The position numbers and the translations under genes are program-made. Below the pieces are notes generated by a model that saw only the letters and a program-made list of their open reading frames with translations, did no database searches and was not told the DNA's origin. Shown here in pieces: positions 24,086-33,929 of a stretch of DNA of 35,407 nt; within the stretch, counting starts at the first letter, position 1, and each line of letters starts with the position of its first letter. The DNA lies in assembly GCA_030530985.1 (NCBI GenBank), contig JAUMTX010000021.1, positions 1 to 35,407 on the forward strand. The letters are read 5' to 3'. The stretch comes from Corynebacterium sp. GTDB taxonomy: Bacteria > Actinomycetota > Actinomycetes > Mycobacteriales > Mycobacteriaceae.

Positions 24086-27061
24086 CTACATATTATTCAT
24101 GTGCACAGCGGCGGCCGCACCGCCCAGGCCCAGAATAATTAGCAGGATGTACCACCACTTAAAGCTGGATCCACCCGCTTGGGGCTGGGTTTCTTCCTGC
24201 TTCGGCTCATTTTCCGCCGGGGCGGGCACATCATTAATGAAGGTCGCAATCTCACCCAAATAGTCCTCCAGGGCATCCTCCACCGATTCGGCGGTAGCAT
24301 TGGCATCCGAGGCGGCATCGGCAAGCTTCTTATCCAAAGCCTCCAGGGCTGCGCGCTTCTCCGCATCGGTCAGGTGCGCCGTCTTGGCGGCCGTCTCCTC
24401 ACGAGCCTTCTTAGCGCGCTCAATCTGGCCAATCAGGGCATCAATCCTATTGCGCATATCATTGAGCTTTTGCAGCTTCTGCTCATCGCTCAGGCTGGAA
24501 TCCTGCTCAATCTCCGCAATGAGATTCTCAAAATTCTGCGCCTGTCCATCACTCAGACCATCCAGGTTCGGGCTATCGCCCTCCGAGGTGTCCTTCTTGG
24601 ATGCGCTCTCCTTGGCCTTAGCCAGCGCCTCCTTATAGAGCCTCTCATTCTCCCTCTCGGCCTCCAGGGCGCCCTTCACCTTGGCCTCATAGACCGCAAT
24701 GCCGGCACGCACCGTATTGGCCGTGGCATTGGCGGCACTATACTTGGCCACCAGCTCCTCGCGGGCTGCCACCACCACAGGGTCAGTGGAATCCGACTTG
24801 GCGATAGTCTCCTTGGCCTCAGCAATGGCCGCCGCCAATTGGCTAGCCTTGAGCTTCAGGGCCGCCAAGGCCTCAGCCTTAGTGGACAAGGAGCTATCAG
24901 AGTCCAGCACCCCTGTGCGATTAGCCTCCAGGTTCTCCTTCTGCCCCTGGCTCAGGTTCTCATTGCCCAGGGCCTCATCCGCCGTGGCAGAAATCAGATT
25001 TTGCACACCCCTGGTGAAATTAGCCATGGCCTGCTCAATCTGCTGCGGGGTGGAATTCGGATCATTGAGCACCGCATTGAGGGCTCGCTCCAGCTCCATG
25101 AGCTTAGCGCTCAAGCCACTGCCCCGCAGCGCACTCTGCGCATCCTCACGGGTCTTATCGGCCTCATTCACCGCGCTCTGGCGCCCAGTATCCGGCGCAG
25201 GGTCCGGCTGAGTCACAGGCTGCTCAGGCTGCGTTGCCGGCTGTTCTGGCTCCGGCTTTGCCTTGGCATTAGCCACGGCCTTGTTATAGTCCTCCAGGGC
25301 CTGGGCGAGGCTCTGGGTGGTGGCATTGGTGTCCTCGGCAGCAGCCTTGGCCTTGGCGGTATCCGCCGCAATGGCATCAAAATCGGCACCCAAGTCCGCC
25401 TGGGCCTGGGCAATAGCGTTCTTAATCGCAGCAATGCCCTTATCTAGCTCAGCAATCTCCGTGGCCAGGGACTCATACTGCCCCTTCTTAGTGGCCTTGG
25501 TAGTGTCCGCAGTGCCAATAGCATCCAGGCGCCCCTGCAGGGCCTTCCTCTGCGCAGTGGTGAAGGCCGTGGCATCATTAAGCGCCTTCTGCGCCTGCTC
25601 CTTGGCCTTGGCCACAGCCTCATCACTGGCCACATAGCCATTGGCCTCCGCAGTGCGCAGATACTCATCCATCGCAGCCTGAACACTCAAGGCCGTGGCA
25701 TCCTTGGCCGCCATGGCTGCAGTCAGGCTCGCATTAGCCTGCCCCATATTTGAGGTTTGTTCAGCCGCAACATCATCCATGAGCTGCTTGGCTGCCACAT
25801 TCTTGGCCAGCAGATCCTTAAGCTCCTGCTTAAAGGTCTCCTGGGCGGCATCCTTCACCACCTGCGGAATCCTAGCCTTCCATGCCGCGTCCTGCCCAGG
25901 ACTCAAGGCACTGGAACCAACAAGGGCGGTGAGCTCCATCTCCAAAAGCAGGTCATCAATGGCCTTGGTGAACGTGCCCGTCGCAGTATCAACAGAATCC
26001 TTCGTGGCATCTTTGGCCTCCATGGCCGCCATGTGGGCGCGGTAAATATCATTAACCCGCACCGCTGGGGCACCCTTATCGCGCAGTTTATCGGTAGCAT
26101 TCTTGCGGGCTTCCTTCGCCCTCTGAATTGCAGAATCAAGACTCTTTAGCGTATCGACGACCTCACGCACAGCCTCCCGCTTCTTTTCCTTAGAAACAGA
26201 GCTTTTGTGAATCTCGTCCGCACGGGAACTAAAGGCATCCTTCTGCGCCTGGCTTAGATTCGTGGCCTCCTTCAAAGCCTCCGTGACCGGGCTTCGGACA
26301 TCCTCTGTATCAATTTCGTATTTAGTTTCCTTACTTGGAGTCTCAATAAGAGTAAAAGCAGGACTCTCCGCCATCATCGTCCAGTCGTCGCTATATTCAC
26401 GTTTAACCTTAAATGGGAGATTCGTACCAAGAAGGTCAGTAGAGGCCTTTTCAAGATTCTCCAGATCATTAATTGGCCGGATCAGTGTAAGGACGACACC
26501 AATCCCGCGATAAGAGTCCTCCGACCAGAGGAACTCATTGGCGGCCCGACCATCTTTACCAGCCGACTTATCAAGCCAACCATGTTCCTTGTCATAAACC
26601 TCGAGGCCGACAGCAGCCCAACGGTCATCAACAATACGGTTGGCCCTACTGATGCTCATGACGCGGGGTTCACGATCAGCGTCTTTATCATCACGTTGTG
26701 GGACCATCATTTGAATACGCAGGGCCACACAGTCCCCAAGCTCCAAAGGCTGATTAGTCACATATTTGCCCTGAATACCTGGCAAATTTAAATCCCTCAG
26801 ATAGGTCATGCGCGTGCCACGGTCCTTGTCATCACGGCAGAAGGAACCATCATCACGAATATGGACCATGCGCACACGGACAACAGGATGAAACAACCGC
26901 GAATTAGGCCCCTTGGTACCACTAAGCAATGACCACCCATTATTAATAGTGATAGGCTTGCGGCTCTCATCAGCGAGGGCCGTCGAGGGGACAGAAAAGA
27001 AAGACAAAACAAGCGTTAGCACAATGAGTAGGGGTGTGCTAAGGCGTCGATAGATTCTCAT
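24086..27061 (-). CDS. Secreted, tail-anchored helical-repeat surface protein
   Basis: From the ATG at 27061 (GAAGG 5 nt upstream; in-frame ATG 27073 and TTG 27085 are weaker) the protein has 991 residues. A signal peptide ends at A-L-A (about 30). Residues 33-245 form a mixed domain with G-D-C-V-A-L-R-I-Q. Residues 268-945 hold about five units of some 115-135 residues. Each begins with L-S-x-x-Q-K/R (268, 385, 499, 702, 835) and later has a D/N-A-T...S-V...A...Y helix (near 351, 453, 579, 778, 920). A Pro/Gln linker at 602-624 splits the array, and a further degenerate helix lies near 648. A C-terminal helix at 966-982 with a short tail anchors it; there is no LPXTG. It is probably an extended coiled-coil or three-helix-bundle stalk. 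The truncated gene at the right edge is a paralogue. No function is known to me. Confidence 0.8.
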   Translation of the reverse strand: MRIYRRLSTPLLIVLTLVLSFFSVPSTALADESRKPITINNGWSLLSGTKGPNSRLFHPVVRVRMVHIRDDGSFCRDDKDRGTRMTYLRDLNLPGIQGKYVTNQPLELGDCVALRIQMMVPQRDDKDADREPRVMSISRANRIVDDRWAAVGLEVYDKEHGWLDKSAGKDGRAANEFLWSEDSYRGIGVVLTLIRPINDLENLEKASTDLLGTNLPFKVKREYSDDWTMMAESPAFTLIETPSKETKYEIDTEDVRSPVTEALKEATNLSQAQKDAFSSRADEIHKSSVSKEKKREAVREVVDTLKSLDSAIQRAKEARKNATDKLRDKGAPAVRVNDIYRAHMAAMEAKDATKDSVDTATGTFTKAIDDLLLEMELTALVGSSALSPGQDAAWKARIPQVVKDAAQETFKQELKDLLAKNVAAKQLMDDVAAEQTSNMGQANASLTAAMAAKDATALSVQAAMDEYLRTAEANGYVASDEAVAKAKEQAQKALNDATAFTTAQRKALQGRLDAIGTADTTKATKKGQYESLATEIAELDKGIAAIKNAIAQAQADLGADFDAIAADTAKAKAAAEDTNATTQSLAQALEDYNKAVANAKAKPEPEQPATQPEQPVTQPDPAPDTGRQSAVNEADKTREDAQSALRGSGLSAKLMELERALNAVLNDPNSTPQQIEQAMANFTRGVQNLISATADEALGNENLSQGQKENLEANRTGVLDSDSSLSTKAEALAALKLKASQLAAAIAEAKETIAKSDSTDPVVVAAREELVAKYSAANATANTVRAGIAVYEAKVKGALEAERENERLYKEALAKAKESASKKDTSEGDSPNLDGLSDGQAQNFENLIAEIEQDSSLSDEQKLQKLNDMRNRIDALIGQIERAKKAREETAAKTAHLTDAEKRAALEALDKKLADAASDANATAESVEDALEDYLGEIATFINDVPAPAENEPKQEETQPQAGGSSFKWWYILLIILGLGGAAAAVHMNNM

Positions 27062-27092
27062 AGCAACCTTCATCCAACAAAACAATGCGGAA

Positions 27093-27150
27093 GCACGACT
27101 ACTTAAAAAGTACTGCCGGAATCGTGCGTAAATCTATCCCTATCATATCA
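27093..27150 (-). promoter_or_regulatory. Promoter and leader hairpin of the helical-repeat gene
   Basis: An extended -10 (TGA then TATGAT, 27142-27150 on the minus strand) gives a start near 27135 and a leader of about 75 nt. The leader contains a hairpin with stem 27093-27098 / 27122-27127 and an inner stem 27100-27104 / 27108-27112. No -35 is clear. Confidence 0.4.
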
Positions 27151-27173
27151 TCTACACATACCACGAATACAAA

Positions 27174-27209
27174 CAAGCCCCCTACTGACATGCATCAATA
27201 GGGGGCTTG
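27174..27209 (-). terminator. Terminator of the giant adhesin gene
   Basis: A perfect 11-bp stem (27174-27184 with 27199-27209) closes a 14-nt loop and is followed on the minus strand by TTTGT. It begins 27 nt past the adhesin stop and separates it from the next gene. Confidence 0.8.
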
Positions 27210-27235
27210 CTGCTAAACCGGGCTAATCAGCCTGA

Positions 27236-30200
27236 TTAATCGCGCTTACGCTTCAAAGCAGCGAAGAAACCAATACTCATCAGGGCCACGGCGATAGCCA
27301 AGAGGCCACCAACACTCGCACCTGTCACTGCCAGGTGACCGCGGCCATTCTGCTGCTCCACAGGGGCCTCAGGGGAGGCAACTGGGGTGACATCAGCCGC
27401 AGGGGCAGGAACATTACCGCCCTCAGTACCAGGGGTCACAGGCTCCGCAGGAGGAGGAGTGATCTGGCTATTATAAGGCCACACCAGAACCGGGATAATC
27501 GGCAGGAATGGAATAATAGCCAAGACCGGCCACCAAGGCTTGAGCGGATTATCCGCCTCAGTCACCGTAGTAGGCGAGGAAGGCTCAGCCGTAGTGGAGG
27601 ATGGTGGGGTGATCTCATCACTATATGGCCATGGATCCTCCCAAGGCTGGGTGGTTGGGGTCACCGGGGTGGTTGGAACACCAGGCACATACTCATTAAT
27701 AACAATGGTCTGGGCCTTATCATTCACATCCTTATGCTCCAGCTTCTGCTGAACCAAAGTGCCACCATTAGGAACCAAAGCATCCACACTAGTCAAAGTC
27801 TCAAAGACCACATACTTGTGATTAGCCTGGAGGCCAACACGCTCGAAGACAATCTTGGTGGTGCCTTCCGAAGCCTCAGGAACAAAATTATCCACCGTCT
27901 GGCGGGCAATCAGCTCCGTCGAACCATCAGAATTCACCTGCATCAACTCACCGGTAAGAACATAAGTCTTACCCGCAATCAGACCAGTGTAGAAGACATT
28001 ATCAGTCACCTTCACATAAGCCTGATTGCTCAGCGGATTCACGGTCAATGCTGCAGCAGGGGCATCAGGGGAAGCCGTAGTAGCGGTCGCACTACCCATC
28101 TGCACCTGGGTGCGGATGGTTGCAGGCTTCTGAATCAGAATCGTCTGGGAATTATCCTTTGGATCCTTATGCTCATGCTCATCATAGATACCCGGAACCG
28201 CTGGGCTCGAGGTCTCAGGGCTTGAGGTCTCAGGGGTCTCCGCATCAGTGGTCGTAGTAGGAGCTGCAGAGGTCGTAGCCTCAGCAGTGCCTGGGCGGAT
28301 GCGTTCCTTAGAAATCACATGCTCATAGACCACATAGCGGGCACCGGCCTCAAAGCCATCAACCACACCGAAATCAAGAGTGAAGAGACCGGAGGCGGAC
28401 TCTGGGGTGAACTCATCGGTGGCGGTGATGGTATTACCGGAGGCGTCGATAGCCTCAGTAACAGTCAGACCAGACTCAGGACCAGTAACATCGCCCTCGA
28501 CCTTCATCAAGGTACCAGTGACCTTATAGGTCGCGCCGGCAACCAGGTTCTGGTAGATGATGGTATCCACCAGGCGGCTGGTCGCAGTAGCGCCATTCGG
28601 GGTGATATAGGCTGGGGCCTCAGCACTAGCAACCGAACCATCCACGCTGGCCACGGTACGAATCGAACCCGGACCGGAAGGCAGGCGTGGAACAGTCACA
28701 GTCTGCGCAACATCATTAGGATTCTCATGGGTAACCACATGAGGACCCGTGGTGCCATCAGCATGGGCCACATAATTAGCGGAACTTGCAGTCTCGAAGG
28801 CCACATAGCTCACGCCTGGCTTCAGCTCCACATTGTGGAAGGTCACAGTAGCAGTGCCCTCACCACTTGCATCGGTCACAACAGTATTAGAACCGGAGGC
28901 AATAGTGTCCACAACCTGGCCATTCTCAACCTGCTGAAGCAGGCCTTCGAAAGTATAGGTTGCATTAGGCAGCAGACCCTTATAGGTGATGGTATCCACC
29001 ACATCAATCGGACGGGAAGTGTAATTATCCTCATCCTCATAGGTGGCCAAAGCCTCAGCTGGGCTTACCTGCAGTGGCTGCTCCGCGCTGGCGGAAACCA
29101 CGGTGCCATCAGTCTTGGTGTAGGAGACAGTGGTACCAATCTCGCCACCGGATACAGGGACAACAATGGTCTGCGCCAGAGCATTTGGATCCTCGTGGGT
29201 GAGAACCTGCTTCTCAGGGGTACCATCAGCACCCTCAGCGATTTCCTTCACGGACTCCGCACGCTCATAGACCACATACTTTGCGCCGAGTTCAAGTTCG
29301 ACGGTGCCAAAGTCAATGGTCCACTTGCCGGAACCAGATTCGCTCACAGTCTGAGTGGTGGTGACAGTCAAGTCCTCACCATCGCGCTGAACTGGGGTGA
29401 CGGCAGAGCCTTCAACCTTCATCAACGTGCCGGTCACAGTGTACTCGGCACCGGCAGCAAGACCGGTGTAGTCGATGGTGTCCTTCACGTTGCGTGGACC
29501 TGCAGCGGTCACCACAGCTGGGGACGTATCGGAACCGGTATAGCCACCATCCACGGTTACCGTGGTGCGCAGGGACGCATCGGCTGGGGCAACACCAGTG
29601 ACAACCAGGGTCTGGGCGGTGTCATTAGGATCCTTGTGCTCGATGACATCCGGGTTGGAGGCAACCTTCTGCGTTGCGGTTTCGAAAACCACATACTTGG
29701 CGCCAGGCTCAAGGGTCTTCTCACCGAAGTCGATGACGACGGTGCCAGTGCCGGTTGCGCCGGTGTTGAAGTCCTTCGATGCCGTGGCAACTTCCTCAGT
29801 AGAGATAGCACCGGTGTCATCAGTGGTGACCTTCATCAAGGTACCGGTCATGGTGTAATCGGAATTTACACGAAGACTGAAGTAGTCAACAGTATCCGTA
29901 ACATTGGCACTTGGGCTAGTCCATTTAAGTGCGGAAACTGGCGCATTCTCGGAAGCGGAAGTGCCATCAACAGAAACAGTGGTCTTCAAAGTGCCCTGTT
30001 CGGAAACCTTGAAGGTCTGGTTCTTATCTTCACGGTCCTCGTGAGTATAGGTCGTGGTGGTGGAATCCTGTGGGGATGCCACGTGGACGGCCTTTTCCTT
30101 CACGTAGTAGGTGACGCCAGGCTCAAGGGTCACTGGGTCAGTGAACTCAACCTCGGCAGTGCCGTTGAAATCAGTTACGGCGACACGTTCGGTCTTGGTT

Positions 30201-33200
30201 GCAACAACTGTATCCTCAGAAGCACTGTCACCCTTCTTCATCAGGGTTGCAGTGAACTCATAGGACTGACCTGGGGCAAGGTTGGAGTAGGTGATGGAGT
30301 CCTTGACATAGGCGGTAGCCACGCGAGGAACATCCAGGACGGTGCCATCGGCACGGTCGGTACCAATCCAGGTGCCCTCCGAGGTATCAGACTTGGTGTA
30401 ATTGACAGATACCTTGGTCAGAATCTCACCAGCGGATGGGTTGAGAACCACAGCGGTCTGTGCAGTATCGGAAGGATCCTCATGCACAACCTTCTGGGTG
30501 GACTCACCATTATTAACAATCTTGGTGGTCGATTCAGCCGACTCGAAGACAACATACTTCACGCCAGCCTGAAGCGTCACGGTACCAAAATCAACAACAA
30601 CGGAACCGTTGGCCGCAGCAGGGGTGAAAGTGGTGCTGGCAGTAATACCAGTGCTCTTAGCACCACCATTGGAATCAATCTGCATGATGGTACCGGTGAC
30701 GGTGTACTCAACACCCGGGGTCAGACCCGTGTAGTCCACGGTATCCTTCACGGCAACAGCAGCATTGCCATCACCAGAAGCGGAATACACAACCACTGGC
30801 GCATCAGCAGCAGACTTAGTGCCGCCCGCCTCAACAGTGGTGCCGAGGCTTGGGTTTGGATTCACATTATAAACAACGACGGTCTGGGCCTGGTCAGATG
30901 GGTTCTTATGCTCCACAGTGTGGGTGCCCGTCTGCTGGGTGCCAGAATCATCGGTGTAAGTCACAGTGCCATTGGAGGTAGCAGTCTCATAAACCACATA
31001 GGTGTGGCCAGGAGTGATAGTTACATTCTCAAAGGTCAGGGTGACAATCGCACCATCATCCATAGACTCGGTGGATGGGGTGAGGGTGGTCTTAGCTTCA
31101 GCAACTGCGGTTGGGGTACCGGTAGTGACGTCCATAAGCTGACCGGTGATGGTGTACTCCTGATTACCGATCAGACCACGGTACCAGACCTTATCCACAA
31201 CAGTACGGGTCAAGGCATCAGCAGAATCAGCGGAAATAATCGCAGGACGTGCGGTAATACCGGTACCATTAGAGGCCGCATCCGGGCTGGCGGTGGCAAC
31301 AGTAGTCGCACCATCCTTCACGGATACACTGGTGCGGAGTTCAGCAGCAGGGGCGGTGGAATCAACCACCACAGTCTGAGCCTTATCCTCATCATCCTCA
31401 TGCTTAATAACCTGCTTGCCGGTGGTGGAAGAACCATCCTCCGTAGCGTAGGTTACATCGGTGGTGGAGACTGCAGTTTCATAAACCACATACTTCTTAC
31501 CCACCTCAAGGCCGGAAACCACACCAAAATCAATGGTCCAGGTACCACTGCCAGTACCGCTCTGCTGGTTCACGGTGACAGACTTAACGTCCTTATTATC
31601 CGTGACATTACGCAGAGTACCAGTTACGGCATAGGTGGTATCGGCAACCAGGTTTTGGTAGGTGATGGTATCGCTGACCTGTACACCAGTACGAGCTTCC
31701 TGACGAGTAACCGTCAGCTCCTTGGAGTCGCTAGCCTTACGGGTGTCATCACCAGTGATACCAACAGTGGTGGACAGAGTACCGGACTTAACTTCACCAA
31801 TAATGAAGGACTCAGCCAAATCAGCGGCATCCGTACCAGAGGCCAAAACATCAGTCTTACCCTTCTCAGTGAGAGTGGTGTAGATGACGTAGGTGTGGCT
31901 TGGGTCCAGCTTGGTAACAGTACCGAAATCGACAGTGGTAGAACCGGCGGCGTCGGTAGGCTTGAAATCATGGGTGACGACATTGGTGATGGAACCACTA
32001 GCATTGGAGGCAACAACGCCAGAAGCGCTGGTCACAGAGCTAGAATTAGTCGCATCCATAATGGTTGCGGTGATCATATAGTCCTTGTCCGTGGACAAAT
32101 TAGTATACGTCACAGTGTCGGAAACCTTCAGGCCCTTGGCTGCATCAGCAGCGGTGACCTCAACGGCCTTCTCAGAAGTAGAAGAAGTGCCATTAACAGA
32201 AACGACAGTGGAAAGAGTTGGGGCAACAATCTGGGCGGTAGCCAAAGAAGAAGTTGGCTTATCATCACCAGAAATCATGAGCATGGACTGCGCAGCCCAC
32301 TTAGTTACCTTATTGCTGTTGGTCTGCTTGGAGACCAACTCCAAAGCAATCCAGTGACCGGAAGTCGAATCATACTGGTAGGACAGAGAAGGAGAATAGA
32401 GCTTACCGCTAACACGGCCAGTGCCATACTTCTTGAAATAGAAAGTATCGGAAGAAATATTGGAGGTGGAAGGATAAGACACAGTCACAGAGGTAGTGCC
32501 GGCAGGAATAGCCACAAAACCAGAGGACTGATCAGCAGCCTTGGAAGCAGTAGAGCTACTTGGGGACACCAAAGTCACACCACTTGGAATGCGCACCAGG
32601 AGTTCAGTGGCGCCAGAAACATTACCCAAGTTGAAGGTGGTCGTAGTCGTACCACCGCTGGTGGTGGACTTAGCAATAGTAGCAGTGATATCACCCGGCA
32701 GACCCTCAGAGAGAGAATCCTTCTCGCGGGCAGTCTCAATATAGGAAATCAGCAGACGAGCGAAATTACGCAGCGCCGCATTATCCGCATTCAAAGAAGC
32801 ACCGGACTTGGTGATGCTCTGACCGGAGACAATAGCATTCAGGCGGAAATCATCCAGAACCGTATTCAAAGGCACGCCCTGCAGATAGTACTGCACAACA
32901 ATCTGCGTCATGGCGGTCAGGAAGTAGGAAGGATCGCTAAAGACTGGGGCCGGACCAGTAATGGCACCAATCTCAGCAGTCTTGGTGGCATAGGCCTGAA
33001 TATCAGCATTGGTCAGGCGGGAATCCAAAGTAGCATTACCAACACCGGAAGCCACAGCAGTCCACGCAGCCTGGAGGGCAGCAATCACCTGGGCAGGGTT
33101 GGTGATGGACGCATTATTGGCCTGAAGACCAGCGGTCTGGTAAATCTGGCCAACCAAGTAACCCAGCTCAGGGCGGTCATTATAACCAGCCTGTGGGGTA

Positions 33201-33883
33201 AAACGTGCCGGCATAGGAACCAGGTCACCCCAGGTGGTATCAGGGTTAAAGGAGGTTGGGGTCACACAGACCAGGTAACCGGCACCAGTGGAAGTTGGGC
33301 GGTAGAAAGCCACGGAAATACCGGCATAGCCAGTAGGGGCACCGGTGGTGTTCTTCTCCGCGCCCAGGTACTGGGAGTTCACGGTGGCGTCACTGCCGAA
33401 GTCATAGTTAATGGTATTACCCACGGTGGCACCGGTGGTCATGGCATTAGTGCCAACCGCATCGGTGGTGCCAGGGGTCTCGAAAGTACCATCATCCATG
33501 ACATAGCGCGTCACACCAGAGGCCTTAGGGGTATCACCGATTGGCACAATCTCAGTGGCGCGATAGTAGAAAGGCAGCATGGCGGAGCCGCCATCAACAC
33601 TCACACGATAAATCGGGCCCACGGAAATTTCGCCCTTTTTGGCGGCATACAGGGCTGGGAAGCGATTCTGGGCAGTGCTCTTGTCCAGAATGGAGAAGCC
33701 CTGCTGGGCTGCTTGCATATCGGTAGTTGGCAAGACAGCCGGGCCGGTGGCCTGGGCGCCTTGGTTGGTGACGTCGACACGCGTTGCGGCATGGGCCTGT
33801 GGGGCTGCGACCACAGAACCAGTCATCACACTCACCGCTGCAAGAGTGCTCAACGCACCCTTTAGCCAGCGTTTAATCTTCAT
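27236..33883 (-). CDS. Giant wall-anchored adhesin with thioester domain and ten VaFE ester-bond repeats
   Basis: The 2215-residue protein has a signal peptide (to about 32) and an N-terminal thioester (TQXA-type) domain with Cys206 (Y-L-V-C) and Gln271 (A-L-Q-A-A-W), the pair that forms the internal thioester used for covalent host attachment. From about 556 to 2065 come ten Ig-like VaFE repeats. Nine have the full Thr-Gln ester-bond set: Thr in the first strand, Asp in V-x-D-T-I-x-Y, Glu in Y-V-V-F-E-T, and H-E-D-x-x-D-x-A-Q-T with His and Gln eight residues apart. The first repeat lacks Glu, His and Gln. The Thr/Pro tail has a hydrophobic stretch (about 2116-2137). LAVTG (2184-2188), a helix and K-R-K-R-D form a sortase signal of the LAxTG type. 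The ATG has AAGGAG 6 nt upstream. It lies 46 nt after the truncated surface gene and is probably co-transcribed with it. Confidence 0.9.
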   Translation of the reverse strand: MKIKRWLKGALSTLAAVSVMTGSVVAAPQAHAATRVDVTNQGAQATGPAVLPTTDMQAAQQGFSILDKSTAQNRFPALYAAKKGEISVGPIYRVSVDGGSAMLPFYYRATEIVPIGDTPKASGVTRYVMDDGTFETPGTTDAVGTNAMTTGATVGNTINYDFGSDATVNSQYLGAEKNTTGAPTGYAGISVAFYRPTSTGAGYLVCVTPTSFNPDTTWGDLVPMPARFTPQAGYNDRPELGYLVGQIYQTAGLQANNASITNPAQVIAALQAAWTAVASGVGNATLDSRLTNADIQAYATKTAEIGAITGPAPVFSDPSYFLTAMTQIVVQYYLQGVPLNTVLDDFRLNAIVSGQSITKSGASLNADNAALRNFARLLISYIETAREKDSLSEGLPGDITATIAKSTTSGGTTTTTFNLGNVSGATELLVRIPSGVTLVSPSSSTASKAADQSSGFVAIPAGTTSVTVSYPSTSNISSDTFYFKKYGTGRVSGKLYSPSLSYQYDSTSGHWIALELVSKQTNSNKVTKWAAQSMLMISGDDKPTSSLATAQIVAPTLSTVVSVNGTSSTSEKAVEVTAADAAKGLKVSDTVTYTNLSTDKDYMITATIMDATNSSSVTSASGVVASNASGSITNVVTHDFKPTDAAGSTTVDFGTVTKLDPSHTYVIYTTLTEKGKTDVLASGTDAADLAESFIIGEVKSGTLSTTVGITGDDTRKASDSKELTVTRQEARTGVQVSDTITYQNLVADTTYAVTGTLRNVTDNKDVKSVTVNQQSGTGSGTWTIDFGVVSGLEVGKKYVVYETAVSTTDVTYATEDGSSTTGKQVIKHEDDEDKAQTVVVDSTAPAAELRTSVSVKDGATTVATASPDAASNGTGITARPAIISADSADALTRTVVDKVWYRGLIGNQEYTITGQLMDVTTGTPTAVAEAKTTLTPSTESMDDGAIVTLTFENVTITPGHTYVVYETATSNGTVTYTDDSGTQQTGTHTVEHKNPSDQAQTVVVYNVNPNPSLGTTVEAGGTKSAADAPVVVYSASGDGNAAVAVKDTVDYTGLTPGVEYTVTGTIMQIDSNGGAKSTGITASTTFTPAAANGSVVVDFGTVTLQAGVKYVVFESAESTTKIVNNGESTQKVVHEDPSDTAQTAVVLNPSAGEILTKVSVNYTKSDTSEGTWIGTDRADGTVLDVPRVATAYVKDSITYSNLAPGQSYEFTATLMKKGDSASEDTVVATKTERVAVTDFNGTAEVEFTDPVTLEPGVTYYVKEKAVHVASPQDSTTTTYTHEDREDKNQTFKVSEQGTLKTTVSVDGTSASENAPVSALKWTSPSANVTDTVDYFSLRVNSDYTMTGTLMKVTTDDTGAISTEEVATASKDFNTGATGTGTVVIDFGEKTLEPGAKYVVFETATQKVASNPDVIEHKDPNDTAQTLVVTGVAPADASLRTTVTVDGGYTGSDTSPAVVTAAGPRNVKDTIDYTGLAAGAEYTVTGTLMKVEGSAVTPVQRDGEDLTVTTTQTVSESGSGKWTIDFGTVELELGAKYVVYERAESVKEIAEGADGTPEKQVLTHEDPNALAQTIVVPVSGGEIGTTVSYTKTDGTVVSASAEQPLQVSPAEALATYEDEDNYTSRPIDVVDTITYKGLLPNATYTFEGLLQQVENGQVVDTIASGSNTVVTDASGEGTATVTFHNVELKPGVSYVAFETASSANYVAHADGTTGPHVVTHENPNDVAQTVTVPRLPSGPGSIRTVASVDGSVASAEAPAYITPNGATATSRLVDTIIYQNLVAGATYKVTGTLMKVEGDVTGPESGLTVTEAIDASGNTITATDEFTPESASGLFTLDFGVVDGFEAGARYVVYEHVISKERIRPGTAEATTSAAPTTTTDAETPETSSPETSSPAVPGIYDEHEHKDPKDNSQTILIQKPATIRTQVQMGSATATTASPDAPAAALTVNPLSNQAYVKVTDNVFYTGLIAGKTYVLTGELMQVNSDGSTELIARQTVDNFVPEASEGTTKIVFERVGLQANHKYVVFETLTSVDALVPNGGTLVQQKLEHKDVNDKAQTIVINEYVPGVPTTPVTPTTQPWEDPWPYSDEITPPSSTTAEPSSPTTVTEADNPLKPWWPVLAIIPFLPIIPVLVWPYNSQITPPPAEPVTPGTEGGNVPAPAADVTPVASPEAPVEQQNGRGHLAVTGASVGGLLAIAVALMSIGFFAALKRKRD

Positions 33884-33929
33884 GTTGAACTCCTTATTAA
33901 AGTGCAGTCAAATATTCAGTTATACAGAC

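Noticed and set aside
28000..32300. Repeats that might be taken for a CRISPR array
   Set aside because: The repeats are of protein-domain length (about 450 bp), diverged and in frame. They are the VaFE domains.
28319..33865. 1848-codon plus-strand open frame opposite the adhesin gene
   Set aside because: The repetitive, biased minus-strand gene leaves the opposite frame open. There is no start signal or known domain.
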